64,000 nucleotides of DNA from Anoxybacillus tengchongensis (GTDB taxonomy: Bacteria > Bacillota > Bacilli > Bacillales > Anoxybacillaceae). The stretch covers positions 363,391-427,390 of the forward strand of contig NZ_JACHES010000001.1 in NCBI RefSeq assembly GCF_014201585.1. The letters run 5' to 3'. The notes below the pieces were generated by a model. The model saw nothing but the letters and a program-made list of their open reading frames with translations. It was not told the DNA's origin and made no database searches. A program made the translations under genes and the position numbers. Position 1 is the first letter of the stretch. Each line of letters opens with the position of its first letter. Positions 1 through 10,052 of this stretch are shown here, one piece after another.

Positions 1-994
1 TATGTTCAGCTAGTTTTCGTACTTCATCAGCAACGACAGCAAATCCTTTTCCTGCTTCTCCTGCTCGAGCCGCTTCAATTGCAGCGTTTAAAGCGAGCAA
101 ATTTGTTTGATCCGCAATCGTTTGAATTTGAGAAGACGTATTACGTATACTTTCAGATGAGTTAGATAATTGTTGTAAAATCGTAAGTACATCGTTTACT
201 TTATCCACCACTTCATCGAATGTTTTGCGCGTTTGTTCAACTTGTTGTTCTGTTGAGTTCATAAGGCTAGATAAGTTTTGACTGCTTTTCTGCGTCATTT
301 CTGTTTGTTCTCTCACTTTTCTTGCTTTTTCTCCGGCTTCACTTAGCCCTGCCTCCGTTTGTTCAATTGAAGCGGCAAGCTGCTGACCCATATCACGTAA
401 TTGTAATTGAGTAGCGGTTTGTTTTTTAGTTAGTTGCTCCAACTGTTGCATTCGATCATCCATATAGGCACTCATAATGAGTTGTGAGTCAAAGTTAATA
501 AGATGAAAGAGAGCAGTTATTATGTGAGTCCACCGATCAATTCGCCCTTCCTGTTCCGCATATGTTAATAGGCGTGGAAGCAGAGCTGTTACAATTGCTT
601 CATATGTTGCGATCATCCATTCGATTGGTAAGCCACGTTTATGATGATTACTACCGAGCTGTTTCCGAAAAGAAATATAATCTTCATTAATTGTTGCTGA
701 AAAGAGAGAGTCAACATATTCAACAAATACTTGTTTTAAACGTTCCCGCGTCGTTTTTGCATGTGCGACTGACTGCAATAGTGAAAACGAGTATAAATGA
801 TTAAGCACATCTTCGACTGCCTCATCAACATGTTCCATAACGAGCGGTTTTATTTCCCGCAATAGTTGTAAATGTCCTTCTTTCACTCCCATGTAAGACA
901 ATCGTGCTTTCACTTCATTTGTTGTATGTACAATAGGTTCTCTACTGTCTAAGTGAAATGGCGGAAACTGTTTTTTATATTTAGCAAAAAGCAT
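1..994 (-). CDS. Globin-coupled methyl-accepting chemotaxis transducer (HemAT-like), 3' end outside window
   Basis: Read on the minus strand from ATG at 994 (RBS AAGGAGTG upstream), 331 codons stay open to the window edge, so the C-terminal end of the signalling domain is missing. The first ~180 residues have no membrane segment and resemble the sensor globin of Hem[13 protein letters not shown] fits the proximal-histidine region (family: H..IGL.P.WY). A coiled coil follows, then the MCP hairpin tip with [19 protein letters not shown] and [17 protein letters not shown]. In the family such soluble transducers sense O2 through haem and signal to CheA/CheW. Family is secure; the haem ligand and O2 sensing are inferred. 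Confidence 0.85.
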   Translation of the reverse strand, partial: MLFAKYKKQFPPFHLDSREPIVHTTNEVKARLSYMGVKEGHLQLLREIKPLVMEHVDEAVEDVLNHLYSFSLLQSVAHAKTTRERLKQVFVEYVDSLFSATINEDYISFRKQLGSNHHKRGLPIEWMIATYEAIVTALLPRLLTYAEQEGRIDRWTHIITALFHLINFDSQLIMSAYMDDRMQQLEQLTKKQTATQLQLRDMGQQLAASIEQTEAGLSEAGEKARKVREQTEMTQKSSQNLSSLMNSTEQQVEQTRKTFDEVVDKVNDVLTILQQLSNSSESIRNTSSQIQTIADQTNLLALNAAIEAARAGEAGKGFAVVADEVRKLAEH

Positions 995-1190
995 GGAACA
1001 TCACTCCTTGTTATTGTTGTAATACAATTATATTCCTTGCATTATGAATTGACGAACAATAATGCGCTCCCAATATATTAAACATTGTTTTAAATAAACA
1101 ACTAAAAAAAACACATTTTTAAGCGCTCGGCTAGTTGTCCTATTCGTTTCTTTTTCTTGCGCATATGATGTGAGAGAAGGAGGGATGCGA

Positions 1191-3488
1191 GTGCAAGTCA
1201 TCGTATTTTTATATATCATCGCTTACTACATGGCATTATTTATTATGTCTGGACAAACAGAAGTGATTGTTGGCTCATTTTTTTCGTTAGGTGGCATATT
1301 TCTTTCAATCCTTTTATTATGGAGAGCGTCCATTCGTATAAAAACAAATGAACGTGTATTTTGGAAATGGATGACCGCTGGTGCAATTTTTTATTTTATT
1401 GCTGAAATGATTTATCGCATATATGAATGGGCGTTACAAACAGAGCCACCGTTTCCAGGGTGGGCAGACGTATTTTATATTTTATATTCTCTTGCCTGCA
1501 TTGCAGCGTTAGTATATATCGTGATGCAACAGCAAAAAACCGTTGTCATATGGCAGTCATTATGGGATGCGCTCATTGTGACATGCGTCATTATGGCATA
1601 TAGCTGGATATACATTGTTCAACCGATCACCTATTTGGAAGAAGAAGTGTTATACATTTCTATTTTAGTTACTTATCCACTTCTTGATCTCGTCATGTTA
1701 TTTTTACTTTTGTTTCTCTTTTTTGCAACAAACGTTCGCCGCATTTGGTTATGGAATATTGTCGGTGTTGGATGTTTTGTATTTACAGATACTATTTATT
1801 TCGTACAAATGATGCAATTTCATTATGAATCCAATTCATGGTTAGATCCGTTATGGATTTTAAGTGTACTTATGATCGGGTTGTCAGGCTATCGAGCCAA
1901 AGATGGAGATTTATTGTTTCAAAAAAGAGAACATCTTTCCGTCATCAAAGTCATTTTTCCGTATGTATGTTTTCTTATTTTAATGTGTGTTCCTTTTATT
2001 TCCCCAGACGATCGCATCGTCATCGCCTGTCTTGTGTTTGCGGCCGGATTGATTTTCATTCGTCAATTTATGACGCTACAAGAAAATCGACAGCTTTTGC
2101 AACGACTTCAAATATTAAATGACGACTTAGAGCAGAAAGTCGCGACACGAACAAGGGAGTTAACATATGTAAACGAACAACTTGCTTATGCCGCAAATCA
2201 CGATTTTTTAACAGGACTTTTCAATCGGCGAGCATTCGTCACCAAGCTTGAGCGGGAGATCATTCGTGCTAAAAATGAGCAACGTTGTCTCGCTGTCATT
2301 TTTATTGACATTGACCGTTTTAAACATATTAATGACTATTTTGGCCATCACATTGGGGATGAATTAATTGTACACATTGGAAAGGTATTAAAAGAAAAAG
2401 CCCGCCCAACCGACATTGTCGCTCGACAAGGCGGTGATGAATTTACAATTATTTTTACACCGTTACATCATATCGATGAGCTTCGTCGTTTTGTCAATGA
2501 CATCGTTTCTATCAGTCAGCAACCGATCGCTGTTCAACATTTAGATATGCGTGTATCGCTTAGCGTAGGAGTAGCGGTGTATCCGTATGATGGGGAAACG
2601 GGCGATACGTTAATGAAACATGCTGATATGGCAATGTATCGCGCGAAAGAACAAGGGAAAAACCAATATCAGTTTTTTAACGGTGAAATGGATCGCGTTA
2701 TCTTACAAAAAACGACTATTGAAACTGCGCTTCACGAAGCGATTGAAAAAAAACAGTTTACGCTATTTTATCAACCACAATTTGATGTGCAAACAGGGGA
2801 ATTAATTGGGATGGAGGCGCTCATTCGCTGGATTCACCCAAAGCTCGGTATGATTTCACCAAGTGTGTTCATCCCGATTGCCGAAGAAACAGGGCAAATT
2901 ATTGCGATTGGTGAATGGGTGATGGAAGAAGCATGTCGTCAAGTGAAAGCATGGAACGAACAGATCGGGCGATCGTTTCGTATGAGCGTCAACATTTCAC
3001 CAAAACAATTTTTAAAAGAAAACTTTGTTGAACATATTCATTCAGTCTTACAACAAACGAACTTGTCCCCAAACAAACTCGATTTAGAAATTACAGAAGG
3101 GGTTGCTGTATTTAACGAACAATATACGATCCAGAAATTACAACAATTAAAACAGCTCGGTGTTTGCATTTCTATTGACGATTTCGGAACCGGCTATTCG
3201 TCACTTAGTTATTTACGCAAATTTCCAATTGATCGTTTAAAAATCGCAAAACCATTTATTGACGGAATTACAGAAGAAAAAGAAGACGTTGCTGTTGTAA
3301 AAGCTATCATTGTACTTGCGAAAAACTTAAAATTACGCGTCATTGCAGAAGGGGTAGAAACGTTGCAACAATTGCACATTCTTCGCTCGTTACAATGCGA
3401 TGAAATTCAAGGATATGTGCTTGGAAAGCCCGTGTCTGCCCACCTTTTTTCAAAAACGTACATCGAAAACCAGCTTCTAACTGATTGA
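1191..3488 (+). CDS. Membrane-anchored GGDEF-EAL cyclic-di-GMP protein
   Basis: About 765 aa. The N-terminal ~300 residues are a run of hydrophobic segments (8-10 membrane helices), followed by a short coiled coil and a GGDEF domain with an intact RQGGDEF. An RPTD sequence five residues before GGDEF matches the RxxD product-inhibition site. The EAL domain has GMEALIRW and IDDFGTGYSSLSYLR, so both synthesis and hydrolysis of c-di-GMP look possible. GTG at 1191 is chosen because the GAAGGAGGG box lies 7 nt upstream; ATG 1185 is too close to it. The gene is monocistronic, followed by its own terminator. The sensed signal is unknown. Confidence 0.9.
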   Translation: MQVIVFLYIIAYYMALFIMSGQTEVIVGSFFSLGGIFLSILLLWRASIRIKTNERVFWKWMTAGAIFYFIAEMIYRIYEWALQTEPPFPGWADVFYILYSLACIAALVYIVMQQQKTVVIWQSLWDALIVTCVIMAYSWIYIVQPITYLEEEVLYISILVTYPLLDLVMLFLLLFLFFATNVRRIWLWNIVGVGCFVFTDTIYFVQMMQFHYESNSWLDPLWILSVLMIGLSGYRAKDGDLLFQKREHLSVIKVIFPYVCFLILMCVPFISPDDRIVIACLVFAAGLIFIRQFMTLQENRQLLQRLQILNDDLEQKVATRTRELTYVNEQLAYAANHDFLTGLFNRRAFVTKLEREIIRAKNEQRCLAVIFIDIDRFKHINDYFGHHIGDELIVHIGKVLKEKARPTDIVARQGGDEFTIIFTPLHHIDELRRFVNDIVSISQQPIAVQHLDMRVSLSVGVAVYPYDGETGDTLMKHADMAMYRAKEQGKNQYQFFNGEMDRVILQKTTIETALHEAIEKKQFTLFYQPQFDVQTGELIGMEALIRWIHPKLGMISPSVFIPIAEETGQIIAIGEWVMEEACRQVKAWNEQIGRSFRMSVNISPKQFLKENFVEHIHSVLQQTNLSPNKLDLEITEGVAVFNEQYTIQKLQQLKQLGVCISIDDFGTGYSSLSYLRKFPIDRLKIAKPFIDGITEEKEDVAVVKAIIVLAKNLKLRVIAEGVETLQQLHILRSLQCDEIQGYVLGKPVSAHLFSKTYIENQLLTD

Positions 3489-3502
3489 AGTTGGTTTTTT
3501 TT
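3468..3502 (+). terminator. Rho-independent terminator of the GGDEF-EAL gene
   Basis: AACCAGCTTC (3468-3477) pairs with GAAGTTGGTT (3487-3496) with one G-T pair around a 9-nt loop and runs into a T tract. The stem overlaps the stop codon of the GGDEF-EAL gene. Confidence 0.85.
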
Positions 3503-3512
3503 AAAAAATTTA

Positions 3513-3567
3513 TTGACAATGATAATCAATTGATGTAGTTTAAAATATGTATTGATATTAATTATCA
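3513..3567 (+). promoter_or_regulatory. Promoter with two Fur boxes ahead of the iron-siderophore operon
   Basis: Two 15-bp sites fit the Bacillus Fur 7-1-7 consensus TGATAATNATTATCA. TGACAATGATAATCA (3514-3528) matches 13 of the 14 specified bases less one, and TGATATTAATTATCA (3553-3567) differs at a single base. The first overlaps a perfect TTGACA -35 (3513-3518). The -10 is less clear (TAGTTT at 17 bp spacing, or TAAAAT further on). Iron-dependent repression by Fur is inferred from these matches and from the operon content. Confidence 0.8.
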
Positions 3568-3608
3568 ATATCGATTAGTCAACTTGACGTTCAAGGGGGA
3601 AAACATAT

Positions 3609-4469
3609 ATGCCGCGGTTGTATACAGAGCAGCTTTCTGTTGGATATGGCGAACGCGTCATTGTCGACCGATTAACTGTACATATTCCAGATGAAAAAAT
3701 CACGACAATTATCGGGCCGAACGGTTGTGGGAAATCGACGCTGTTAAAAGCGATGACACGCATTATCCGTCATCAAGAAGGCGCAGTCATTTTAGACGGC
3801 AAACAAATTTCGCAAGAGCATACGAAACTGTTAGCGCAAAAAATGGCCATTTTACCGCAAACGCCGGAAAGCCCTGGCGGTTTAACGGTCGGCGAGCTCG
3901 TTTCTTACGGACGGTTTCCGTATCAAAAAGGATTCGGTCGGCTAACGAAGCGAGACTATGAAGTCATCGATTGGGCGCTTGAAGTGACTGGAACAATCGA
4001 TTTTAAACATCGTTCGGTTGATTCACTATCTGGCGGCCAACGACAACGGGTATGGATTGCGATGGCGCTTGCGCAAGAAACAAATATCATCTTTTTAGAT
4101 GAGCCGACAACATATTTAGATATGGCTCATCAATTAGAAGTGCTCGAATTACTCCAACGTCTGAACCACGAACAAAAACGCACGATCGTCATGGTGCTAC
4201 ATGATTTAAATCAAGCGGCTCGCTTTGCTGATTATATGATCGCGATGAAAGACGGAAAAATTGTTCAAGCGGGAACGTGCGAACAAGTGATGACGCCAGA
4301 TGTATTACGACATGTGTTTCATATTGACGCGGAAATCGGTCGTGACCCCCGAACAAACAAACCAATTTGTATCACATACCATTTAATAAAAGGAGATGCA
4401 CAACATGTTGAAAAAACGAATGATGTCCATTCTTCTTTTGTTCGTCCTCATCTTGAGTGCGTGCGGTAA
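3609..4469 (+). CDS. Iron-siderophore ABC transporter, ATP-binding protein (FecE/FhuC family)
   Basis: 286 aa cytoplasmic ATPase. Walker A GPNGCGKSTLL, Q-loop region MAILPQTPESPGGLTVGEL, signature LSGGQRQRVW, Walker B IIFLDEPTTYLD and H-loop VLHDLNQAARFADYM are all intact. First gene of a four-gene operon (ATPase, binding lipoprotein, two permeases). Its 3' end runs 65 bp into the lipoprotein gene in another frame; the family fold should end near ITYHLI, so the last ~20 residues may be a tail gained by loss of an earlier stop. Energises ferric-siderophore import; the ligand cannot be told from sequence. Confidence 0.93.
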   Translation: MPRLYTEQLSVGYGERVIVDRLTVHIPDEKITTIIGPNGCGKSTLLKAMTRIIRHQEGAVILDGKQISQEHTKLLAQKMAILPQTPESPGGLTVGELVSYGRFPYQKGFGRLTKRDYEVIDWALEVTGTIDFKHRSVDSLSGGQRQRVWIAMALAQETNIIFLDEPTTYLDMAHQLEVLELLQRLNHEQKRTIVMVLHDLNQAARFADYMIAMKDGKIVQAGTCEQVMTPDVLRHVFHIDAEIGRDPRTNKPICITYHLIKGDAQHVEKTNDVHSSFVRPHLECVR

Positions 4470-5337
4470 CGAAGCAGCAGAAAACGAACAAGAAAAGGCA
4501 ACAAAAGAAACGAACGAACCAAAAACGATGACGTATCAATCAGAAACAGGTCCAGTTGAAGTGCCTACACATCCGAAGCGTGTTGTTGTTTTATCATCAT
4601 TTTTAGCAGGTAGTGTGATGGCGTTAGATGTGCCAATTGTTGGTGTGGACTCTTGGGCAAAAATGAACCCGCGTTATGAGCCATATTTAAAAGATGCAAA
4701 AGAAGTAACAGATGAAAGTTTAGAACAAATAATCGAGCTTGAGCCAGATTTAATTATTGCAGCGTCAACAAACAAAAACTTAGATAAATTAAAAGAAATT
4801 GCTCCAACGGTCACATATACGTACGGAAAAGTAGACTATTTAACACAACATTTAGAAATTGGAAAGTTATTAAATAAAGAAGAAGAAGCGAAAAAATGGA
4901 TCGACGACTTTAAAAAACGGGCACAAGAAGCCGGTGAAAAAATTCGTGCAAAAATTGGTGAGGATGCAACGGTTTCGGTCATTGAAAATTTCGATAAGCA
5001 ATTGTATGTGTTCGGCAACAACTGGGGTCGCGGAACAGAAATTTTATATCAAGAAATGAAATTAAACATGCCAAAAGCAGTAGAAGAACATGCGTTAAAA
5101 GATGGATACTATGCAATTTCACTCGAAGTGCTTCCGCAATTTGCCGGCGATTACGTCATTTTCAGCAAAAATGCAGATGGCGACCTTTCATTTACAGAAA
5201 CAGAAACGTATAAAAATATTCCAGCAGTAAAAAACAATCGCGTCTTTGAAGCGGATGCAAAAGAATTTTACTTTAACGATCCAATTACATTAGAATACCA
5301 GCTTGAGTTTTTCAAAAAGCACTTTTTAGGAGAGTAA
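4405..5337 (+). CDS. Iron-siderophore ABC transporter, substrate-binding lipoprotein
   Basis: 310 aa. A signal peptide with lipobox LSACG predicts a lipid-anchored protein on the outer face of the membrane. The body has the class III (FecB/FhuD-like) layout: HPKRVVVLSSFLAGSVMAL, then DESLEQIIELEPDLIIAAS in the N-lobe, a connecting helix near LEIGKLLNKEEEA, and a C-lobe ending YQLEFFKKHFLGE. ATG 4405 is used, not 4396, because the AAAAGGAG box has normal spacing only to 4405. Followed after 23 bp by the permease genes. Delivers a ferric siderophore to the FecCD-type permeases. Confidence 0.92.
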   Translation: MLKKRMMSILLLFVLILSACGNEAAENEQEKATKETNEPKTMTYQSETGPVEVPTHPKRVVVLSSFLAGSVMALDVPIVGVDSWAKMNPRYEPYLKDAKEVTDESLEQIIELEPDLIIAASTNKNLDKLKEIAPTVTYTYGKVDYLTQHLEIGKLLNKEEEAKKWIDDFKKRAQEAGEKIRAKIGEDATVSVIENFDKQLYVFGNNWGRGTEILYQEMKLNMPKAVEEHALKDGYYAISLEVLPQFAGDYVIFSKNADGDLSFTETETYKNIPAVKNNRVFEADAKEFYFNDPITLEYQLEFFKKHFLGE

Positions 5338-5360
5338 TATAAAAGAAGGAGGAGTTCGTC

Positions 5361-6374
5361 GTGAATTCCTCTTTCTTTATGTATGGAGAAAAAGAGGGGA
5401 TGCATATGCTAAAAAAATTTTCGCTCGCTTTCATTGTATTTATTGCGACATTTATTGGAGCGATTGTCGTCGGGGCAGCCGAAACGACAATGAAAGACGT
5501 ATGGCTAGCTGTCACGGCACCGAAGACAAACGAAGTTGCAACGATGATTTATGAAGTTCGTTTGCCACGTGAAGTCGCAGCGGTCGTCGTGGGGGCAGCT
5601 TTAGCTGTCGCTGGCGCCATTATGCAAGGGATGACACGAAATCCGCTCGCAGATCCTGGACTTATTGGTTTAACCGCAGGGGCGAATGCTGCGTTAGCGG
5701 TGATGTTTGCGTTTTTTCCTTCCGCTACATATATGCAAACCGTATTCGCTTGCTTTGTCGGAGCGGCCTTTGGTAGCTTGCTTGTATTCGGTATTGGCGC
5801 AAAGCAATTTTCACCGTTTCGTATTGTACTAGCTGGTGCCGCGATTTCTACCTTCTTATATGCGGTCGCAGAAGGGATTGGACTCATATATAAAGTGTCA
5901 AAAGATGTATCGATGTGGACAGCTGGTGGGATGATGGGGACGACATGGCATGAACTGAAAATCGTTACCCCATTCATTTGTTTCGCGTTGCTTTTCGCTT
6001 TTTGGCAAAGTCGACAGTTAACGATTTTAAGTATGAGTGAAGAAGTAGCTGTCGGACTTGGCCAGCAACTGACGCGTGTAAAAACGATTCTTTTTTTCAT
6101 CGTTATTGTACTAGCTGGTGCGTCTGTCGCGCTTGTTGGCAACTTAGCGTTCGTCGGTTTAATGATTCCCCATCTCGTTCGCTCGCTCGTCGGAACAGAT
6201 TATCGCTTTATTTTGCCGATGAGCGCGATCGGTGGGGCAACGTTTATGTTGTTTGCAGATACAATCGCACGAATGATTCATGCACCATATGAGACACCCG
6301 TTGTTGCAGTTGTGGCGGTTATGGGGCTTCCGTTTTTTCTTTTCATTGTGCGTAAAGGAGAGAAAATGTTATGA
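5361..6374 (+). CDS. Iron-siderophore ABC transporter permease (FecCD family), first subunit
   Basis: Up to 337 aa with about nine membrane helices. Family segments include VRLPREVAAVVVGAALAVAG, MQGMTRNPLADPGLIGLTAG and the coupling-helix region FVGLMIPHLVRSLVG. GTG 5361 has an excellent AAGAAGGAGGAG six nt upstream. ATG 5406, which would begin MLKKFSLAF at the first helix, is also possible behind GAGGGG; the extra 15 residues are not typical. Its stop overlaps the start of the second permease (ATGA), indicating translational coupling. Confidence 0.92.
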   Translation: MNSSFFMYGEKEGMHMLKKFSLAFIVFIATFIGAIVVGAAETTMKDVWLAVTAPKTNEVATMIYEVRLPREVAAVVVGAALAVAGAIMQGMTRNPLADPGLIGLTAGANAALAVMFAFFPSATYMQTVFACFVGAAFGSLLVFGIGAKQFSPFRIVLAGAAISTFLYAVAEGIGLIYKVSKDVSMWTAGGMMGTTWHELKIVTPFICFALLFAFWQSRQLTILSMSEEVAVGLGQQLTRVKTILFFIVIVLAGASVALVGNLAFVGLMIPHLVRSLVGTDYRFILPMSAIGGATFMLFADTIARMIHAPYETPVVAVVAVMGLPFFLFIVRKGEKML

Positions 6375-7381
6375 TCGTACCTCAGTTACGAAAAAAACAG
6401 CGCATCATTTTGCTCGTTTTGCTTATGTTCATTTGCATGACGGCCATCATCAGCATGGGGACAGGCTATTCCTCTTTATCTTTCGATCGGCTCATGCCGG
6501 TGCTATTAGGTGAAGGGACGTTTAAAGAACAGTTCGTTCTTTTCTCCATTCGCTTACCACGCATCGCGATCACGTTGCTTGCAGGAATGGCATTAGCGTT
6601 ATCAGGTGCGCTTTTACAAGTCATTATGCGCAACGATTTAGCCGATCCAGGTGTCGTCGGTATAAACGCTGGTGCTGGTGTGGCGGTTGCTCTGTTCTTT
6701 TTATTTATTCCGATTCAAGCTCTATCGTTTGCTTATATCATTCCGCTTGTTGCCTTTTGTGGTGCGCTACTTACAGCCATCCTCATTTATGCGTTATCAT
6801 ACAATAAACAAACAGGACTTCAACCGATTCGACTTGTGTTAATCGGGATCGGTTGCGCAACAGCGTTTTCAGGATTCATGATTGTGCTCGTTTCAGGTGC
6901 TGATCGCACGAAGGTTGATTTTATTGCGAAATGGTTAGCCGGAGGCATTTGGGGAACGGATTGGGCGTTTGTGCTTGCTTTATTGCCATGGCTTATTATT
7001 CTTGTCCCATTTGTTTTATATAAAGCTCATCGTCTTAATGTATTGCAATTGAGCGACCCGGTAGCGATCGGCATCGGGCTATCACTTGATCGGGAACGAC
7101 TTGCTTTATTGCTTACAGCGGTCGCACTTGCTGCATCGGCAGTGTCCGTTACAGGAGGTATCGCATTTGTTGGTTTAATGGCGCCACACATTGCTCGTGC
7201 GCTTGTTGGACCGCGCAATGAGTTAAGCTTACCTGTCGCCATGCTGATGGGCGGTGCGTTGTTATTGCTTGCTGATACGATTGGACGAAATCTTATTGAA
7301 CCGGACGGTCTTCCTGCCGGTGTGCTCGTATCGCTCATCGGTGCACCTTATTTTGTTTATTTATTATGGAAAAAGAAATAA
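6371..7381 (+). CDS. Iron-siderophore ABC transporter permease (FecCD family), second subunit
   Basis: 336 aa, polytopic. SIRLPRIAITLLAGMALALSG, MRNDLADPGVVGINAGAGV and FVGLMAPHIARALVG are the paralogous motifs of the first permease. Start ATG 6371 overlaps the preceding stop by 4 bp. Last gene of the Fur-controlled operon. No clear terminator follows; the next 65 bp hold the BirA site and start of the biotin operon, so read-through into bioF is possible. Confidence 0.92.
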   Translation: MIVPQLRKKQRIILLVLLMFICMTAIISMGTGYSSLSFDRLMPVLLGEGTFKEQFVLFSIRLPRIAITLLAGMALALSGALLQVIMRNDLADPGVVGINAGAGVAVALFFLFIPIQALSFAYIIPLVAFCGALLTAILIYALSYNKQTGLQPIRLVLIGIGCATAFSGFMIVLVSGADRTKVDFIAKWLAGGIWGTDWAFVLALLPWLIILVPFVLYKAHRLNVLQLSDPVAIGIGLSLDRERLALLLTAVALAASAVSVTGGIAFVGLMAPHIARALVGPRNELSLPVAMLMGGALLLLADTIGRNLIEPDGLPAGVLVSLIGAPYFVYLLWKKK

Positions 7382-7398
7382 ACGTATGATACGATAAG

Positions 7399-7427
7399 TG
7401 TAAACTTTTTTGTTTATAAGGTTTACA
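7399..7427 (+). promoter_or_regulatory. BirA operator of the biotin operon
   Basis: TGTAAAC (7399-7405) and GTTTACA (7421-7427) form a perfect inverted repeat separated by exactly 15 bp. This is the known BirA operator arrangement in Firmicutes (TGTAAAC-N14/16-GTTTACA). It lies directly ahead of bioF and next to possible -10 elements (TATGAT/TACGAT near 7385-7395). Biotinyl-AMP-BirA repression of bioF-bioH-bioC is inferred. Confidence 0.85.
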
Positions 7428-7445
7428 AAAAGGGGGAGAGGTGCA

Positions 7446-8615
7446 TTGTGGGAGGAATTGCAATTACATATCGAACAACTTGCGGGCAAAGCGCAAAAAC
7501 GAACATTAGTCAAAACAGAAAGTGACGGTTGTTTTATACATATGGACGGGCGTCATCTATTTAATTTGTCATCGAACAACTATTTAGGTCTCGCAAATGA
7601 CGAACGGTTAATTCATGCGAGCATCGAAGCAACAAGAAGATACGGCGTTGGAGCGACTGCTTCACGCCTTGTCGTTGGAAATCATCCGCTGTATGAACAA
7701 GCAGAAGAAGCGTTGATCCGTTGGAAAGGTTGTGAAGCCGCACTTATCGTCAATAGTGGATACACAGCAAATATCGGCATTCTTTCTTCTTTAGCAGGAC
7801 GAGATGCAATTATTTTCAGCGACAAATGGAATCATGCAAGCATTGTGGATGGCGCGATATTAAGCCGGGCGGAAGTGAGACGCTATCGCCATGCCGATAT
7901 GGACCATTTAGAGACGTTATTAAAGAAAGCAGAGAGACATAAACGGAAAATCATTGTGACGGATACAATTTTCAGTATGGACGGAGATGTTGCACCGTTA
8001 CGTGATCTCGTTATGTTAAAAGAAACGTACGGTGCCATGCTCGTCGTGGATGAAGCACATGCGAGTGGTGTATATGGGAAAAATGGAGAAGGAATGGCTC
8101 ACGAACTTCAACTCGCACAACATATTGACATACATATGGGGACATGTAGTAAGGCGCTTGGTGCATATGGGGCATACGTCACTGGAAAACGCGTCTTTAT
8201 TGATTATTTGATGAACACGATGCGTCCATTTATTTTTACAACCGCATTACCTCCAAGCGTTCTCGGTGCCATTTGTGCAGCTGTTGATATTGTGCAACAC
8301 GAGATTACATTGCGTCACCATTTACATGCATTAAGCAATTACTTCCGTACACGTCTTCAACAGGTAGGGTTTCATATTGGTGAAAGCACGACGCACATTG
8401 TACCAATCATTGTTGGCGACAACGAACGGGCGCTTGCGTTTAGTGCTCAATTGCGCGAGCGTGGTATTGCTGCTGTTGCGATTCGCCCACCAACTGTACC
8501 AGAAGGCACAGCGCGCATTCGTTTTTCACTCATGGCGACGATGACAAACCAACAAATTGATTGGGCGCTTTCGCATATTTTTGAAGTTGGAAAAGAAATG
8601 GGGCTGATCGCATGA
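7446..8615 (+). CDS. bioF: 8-amino-7-oxononanoate synthase
   Basis: 389 aa PLP enzyme of the alpha-oxoamine synthase family: condenses pimeloyl-ACP (or -CoA) with L-alanine to 8-amino-7-oxononanoate. Seen: [61 protein letters not shown], and the PLP-lysine region [19 protein letters not shown] 7446 is chosen because AGGGGGAG lies 7 nt upstream; a more upstream TTG at 7410 would put the start inside the BirA operator. Overlaps bioH by 4 bp. 2-amino-3-ketobutyrate ligase is the close alternative, but the bio neighbours decide for BioF. Confidence 0.93.
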   Translation: MWEELQLHIEQLAGKAQKRTLVKTESDGCFIHMDGRHLFNLSSNNYLGLANDERLIHASIEATRRYGVGATASRLVVGNHPLYEQAEEALIRWKGCEAALIVNSGYTANIGILSSLAGRDAIIFSDKWNHASIVDGAILSRAEVRRYRHADMDHLETLLKKAERHKRKIIVTDTIFSMDGDVAPLRDLVMLKETYGAMLVVDEAHASGVYGKNGEGMAHELQLAQHIDIHMGTCSKALGAYGAYVTGKRVFIDYLMNTMRPFIFTTALPPSVLGAICAAVDIVQHEITLRHHLHALSNYFRTRLQQVGFHIGESTTHIVPIIVGDNERALAFSAQLRERGIAAVAIRPPTVPEGTARIRFSLMATMTNQQIDWALSHIFEVGKEMGLIA

Positions 8616-9292
8616 ACGTGTTATTATTGCCTGGGTGGGGGATGAAAAGTGACGTTTTTACCCCGCTCATTGAAGCGCTTCAGCTAAATGATGTCACGAT
8701 CGTTGAATGGGAGCATATGCGCGATGTGAATCATTTTTTGGCGAAAGCCAAAGAAGCGTTGCACGCTCCTTCGCTTGTTATCGGTTGGTCTCTTGGATCG
8801 CTTGTCGCTTTACAACTCGGTATGCACCCGTATGTTACGCATCTTGTATGTATTGGTGGCACAAGCCGATTTACAACATCAGAAAATTATCATGCAGGTT
8901 GGCATGCGCGTGTTGTTGAGCGTATGAAAGTACAATTAGTGAGACAAACAAATAAAACGATTCAGTCGTTTATTGATATGTTGTGGGGAGAGAAAGAAGC
9001 ACGACCATTTCCACATATGCATGATCGAACGTCTGACTTGTTGCTTGGATTAGATTATTTACTAGCGACAGATGTACGAGACCAGCTACAACAAATGGAT
9101 GTGCCAATTTTACTTATTCACGGTGAACAAGATCGCATTTGCCCTCCCCAAGCTGCGCAGTATATATACGAGCGAACAAGGAATTGTACGTTGACGCTTT
9201 TACGAAACGTCGGACATGCACCACACGTCACGCAACCATATGCGTGCGCTCATGTCATTCAAACATGGTTAGGCGGTGGAAGCAATGATTGA
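8612..9292 (+). CDS. bioH: Alpha/beta hydrolase, probable pimeloyl-ACP methyl ester esterase
   Basis: 226 aa. [13 protein letters not shown] is the oxyanion region, GWSLGS the nucleophile elbow (catalytic Ser), HGEQDRICP the Asp segment and NVGHAPHV the catalytic His. The position between bioF and bioC, with 4- and 8-bp overlaps, fits the step that removes the methyl group and ends acyl-chain elongation, releasing pimeloyl-ACP for BioF. Assignment to BioH rests on motifs plus context; related thioesterase-like hydrolases share the motifs. Confidence 0.85.
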   Translation: MNVLLLPGWGMKSDVFTPLIEALQLNDVTIVEWEHMRDVNHFLAKAKEALHAPSLVIGWSLGSLVALQLGMHPYVTHLVCIGGTSRFTTSENYHAGWHARVVERMKVQLVRQTNKTIQSFIDMLWGEKEARPFPHMHDRTSDLLLGLDYLLATDVRDQLQQMDVPILLIHGEQDRICPPQAAQYIYERTRNCTLTLLRNVGHAPHVTQPYACAHVIQTWLGGGSND

Positions 9293-10052
9293 TAAACAGT
9301 TGATGCAAAAACGATTTAGCGAACGAGCAAAAACGTACGATCAGTTTGCCAACGTACAAAAAAAGATGGCACATAAATTAATGATGCATATCGCTCGCCC
9401 GCCAAAAACGATTTTAGAAATCGGATGTGGTACAGGATATTTAACGAAGTTGTTACACGATGCGTATCCGCATGCGAAGCTAACAGCTGTTGACATCGCA
9501 CCCGGTATGATTGAGACAGCGAAACAAAGGCTCGGTGCGACGTCAATAACATGGCGATGTGCGGATGTGGAAGAAGTAACGTTTCATGAGACGTACGATT
9601 TAATTATTTCCAACGCAACGTTCCAGTGGTTCACCGAGCCAAAACAAACAATTGCTAAACTTGTCAAACAACGAAACAACGGAGGGCAACTTCTTTTTTC
9701 AACGTTTGGCAACGGCACGTTTCACGAGTTGCACACCTCATTTGCTTACGCTTTAGCGAAACAACATATTCATGAGCCGCTTCGCATCGGCCCGTCGTTT
9801 CCAACGTTTTCTGAGTGGCTTCGTATGCATGCACATGCTCGTGGACATGAACAGTTTGAAGTCGAATATTTTCCATCTGTACGCGATTTTTTCTTATCCC
9901 TTCGTCATATCGGCGCAACAAATAGTACGTCTGGACGTTATTGCCAACGCCCGTCTGTGTTTAAAACGATGATGAACGAATACGAAAGCCGATTTGCTGA
10001 ACATGGCTTCATTCGTGCGACATATCATTGCATTTGGATTGACATCACTTAG
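9285..10052 (+). CDS. bioC: Malonyl-ACP O-methyltransferase
   Basis: 255 aa class I SAM methyltransferase. Motif [16 protein letters not shown], acidic loop [15 protein letters not shown] and SNATFQWF, typical of BioC, are visible. It methylates malonyl-ACP so that the fatty acid enzymes can build the pimeloyl chain. ATG 9285 is preferred over GTG 9276; it overlaps the bioH stop by 8 bp. Last gene of the bio operon and convergent with speD, overlapping its end by 8 bp. bioA, bioD and bioB are not in this window. Confidence 0.9.
   Translation: MIDKQLMQKRFSERAKTYDQFANVQKKMAHKLMMHIARPPKTILEIGCGTGYLTKLLHDAYPHAKLTAVDIAPGMIETAKQRLGATSITWRCADVEEVTFHETYDLIISNATFQWFTEPKQTIAKLVKQRNNGGQLLFSTFGNGTFHELHTSFAYALAKQHIHEPLRIGPSFPTFSEWLRMHAHARGHEQFEVEYFPSVRDFFLSLRHIGATNSTSGRYCQRPSVFKTMMNEYESRFAEHGFIRATYHCIWIDIT

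Noticed and set aside
5549..6142. 197-codon minus-strand frame inside the permease gene
   Set aside because: Antisense shadow with low-complexity composition.
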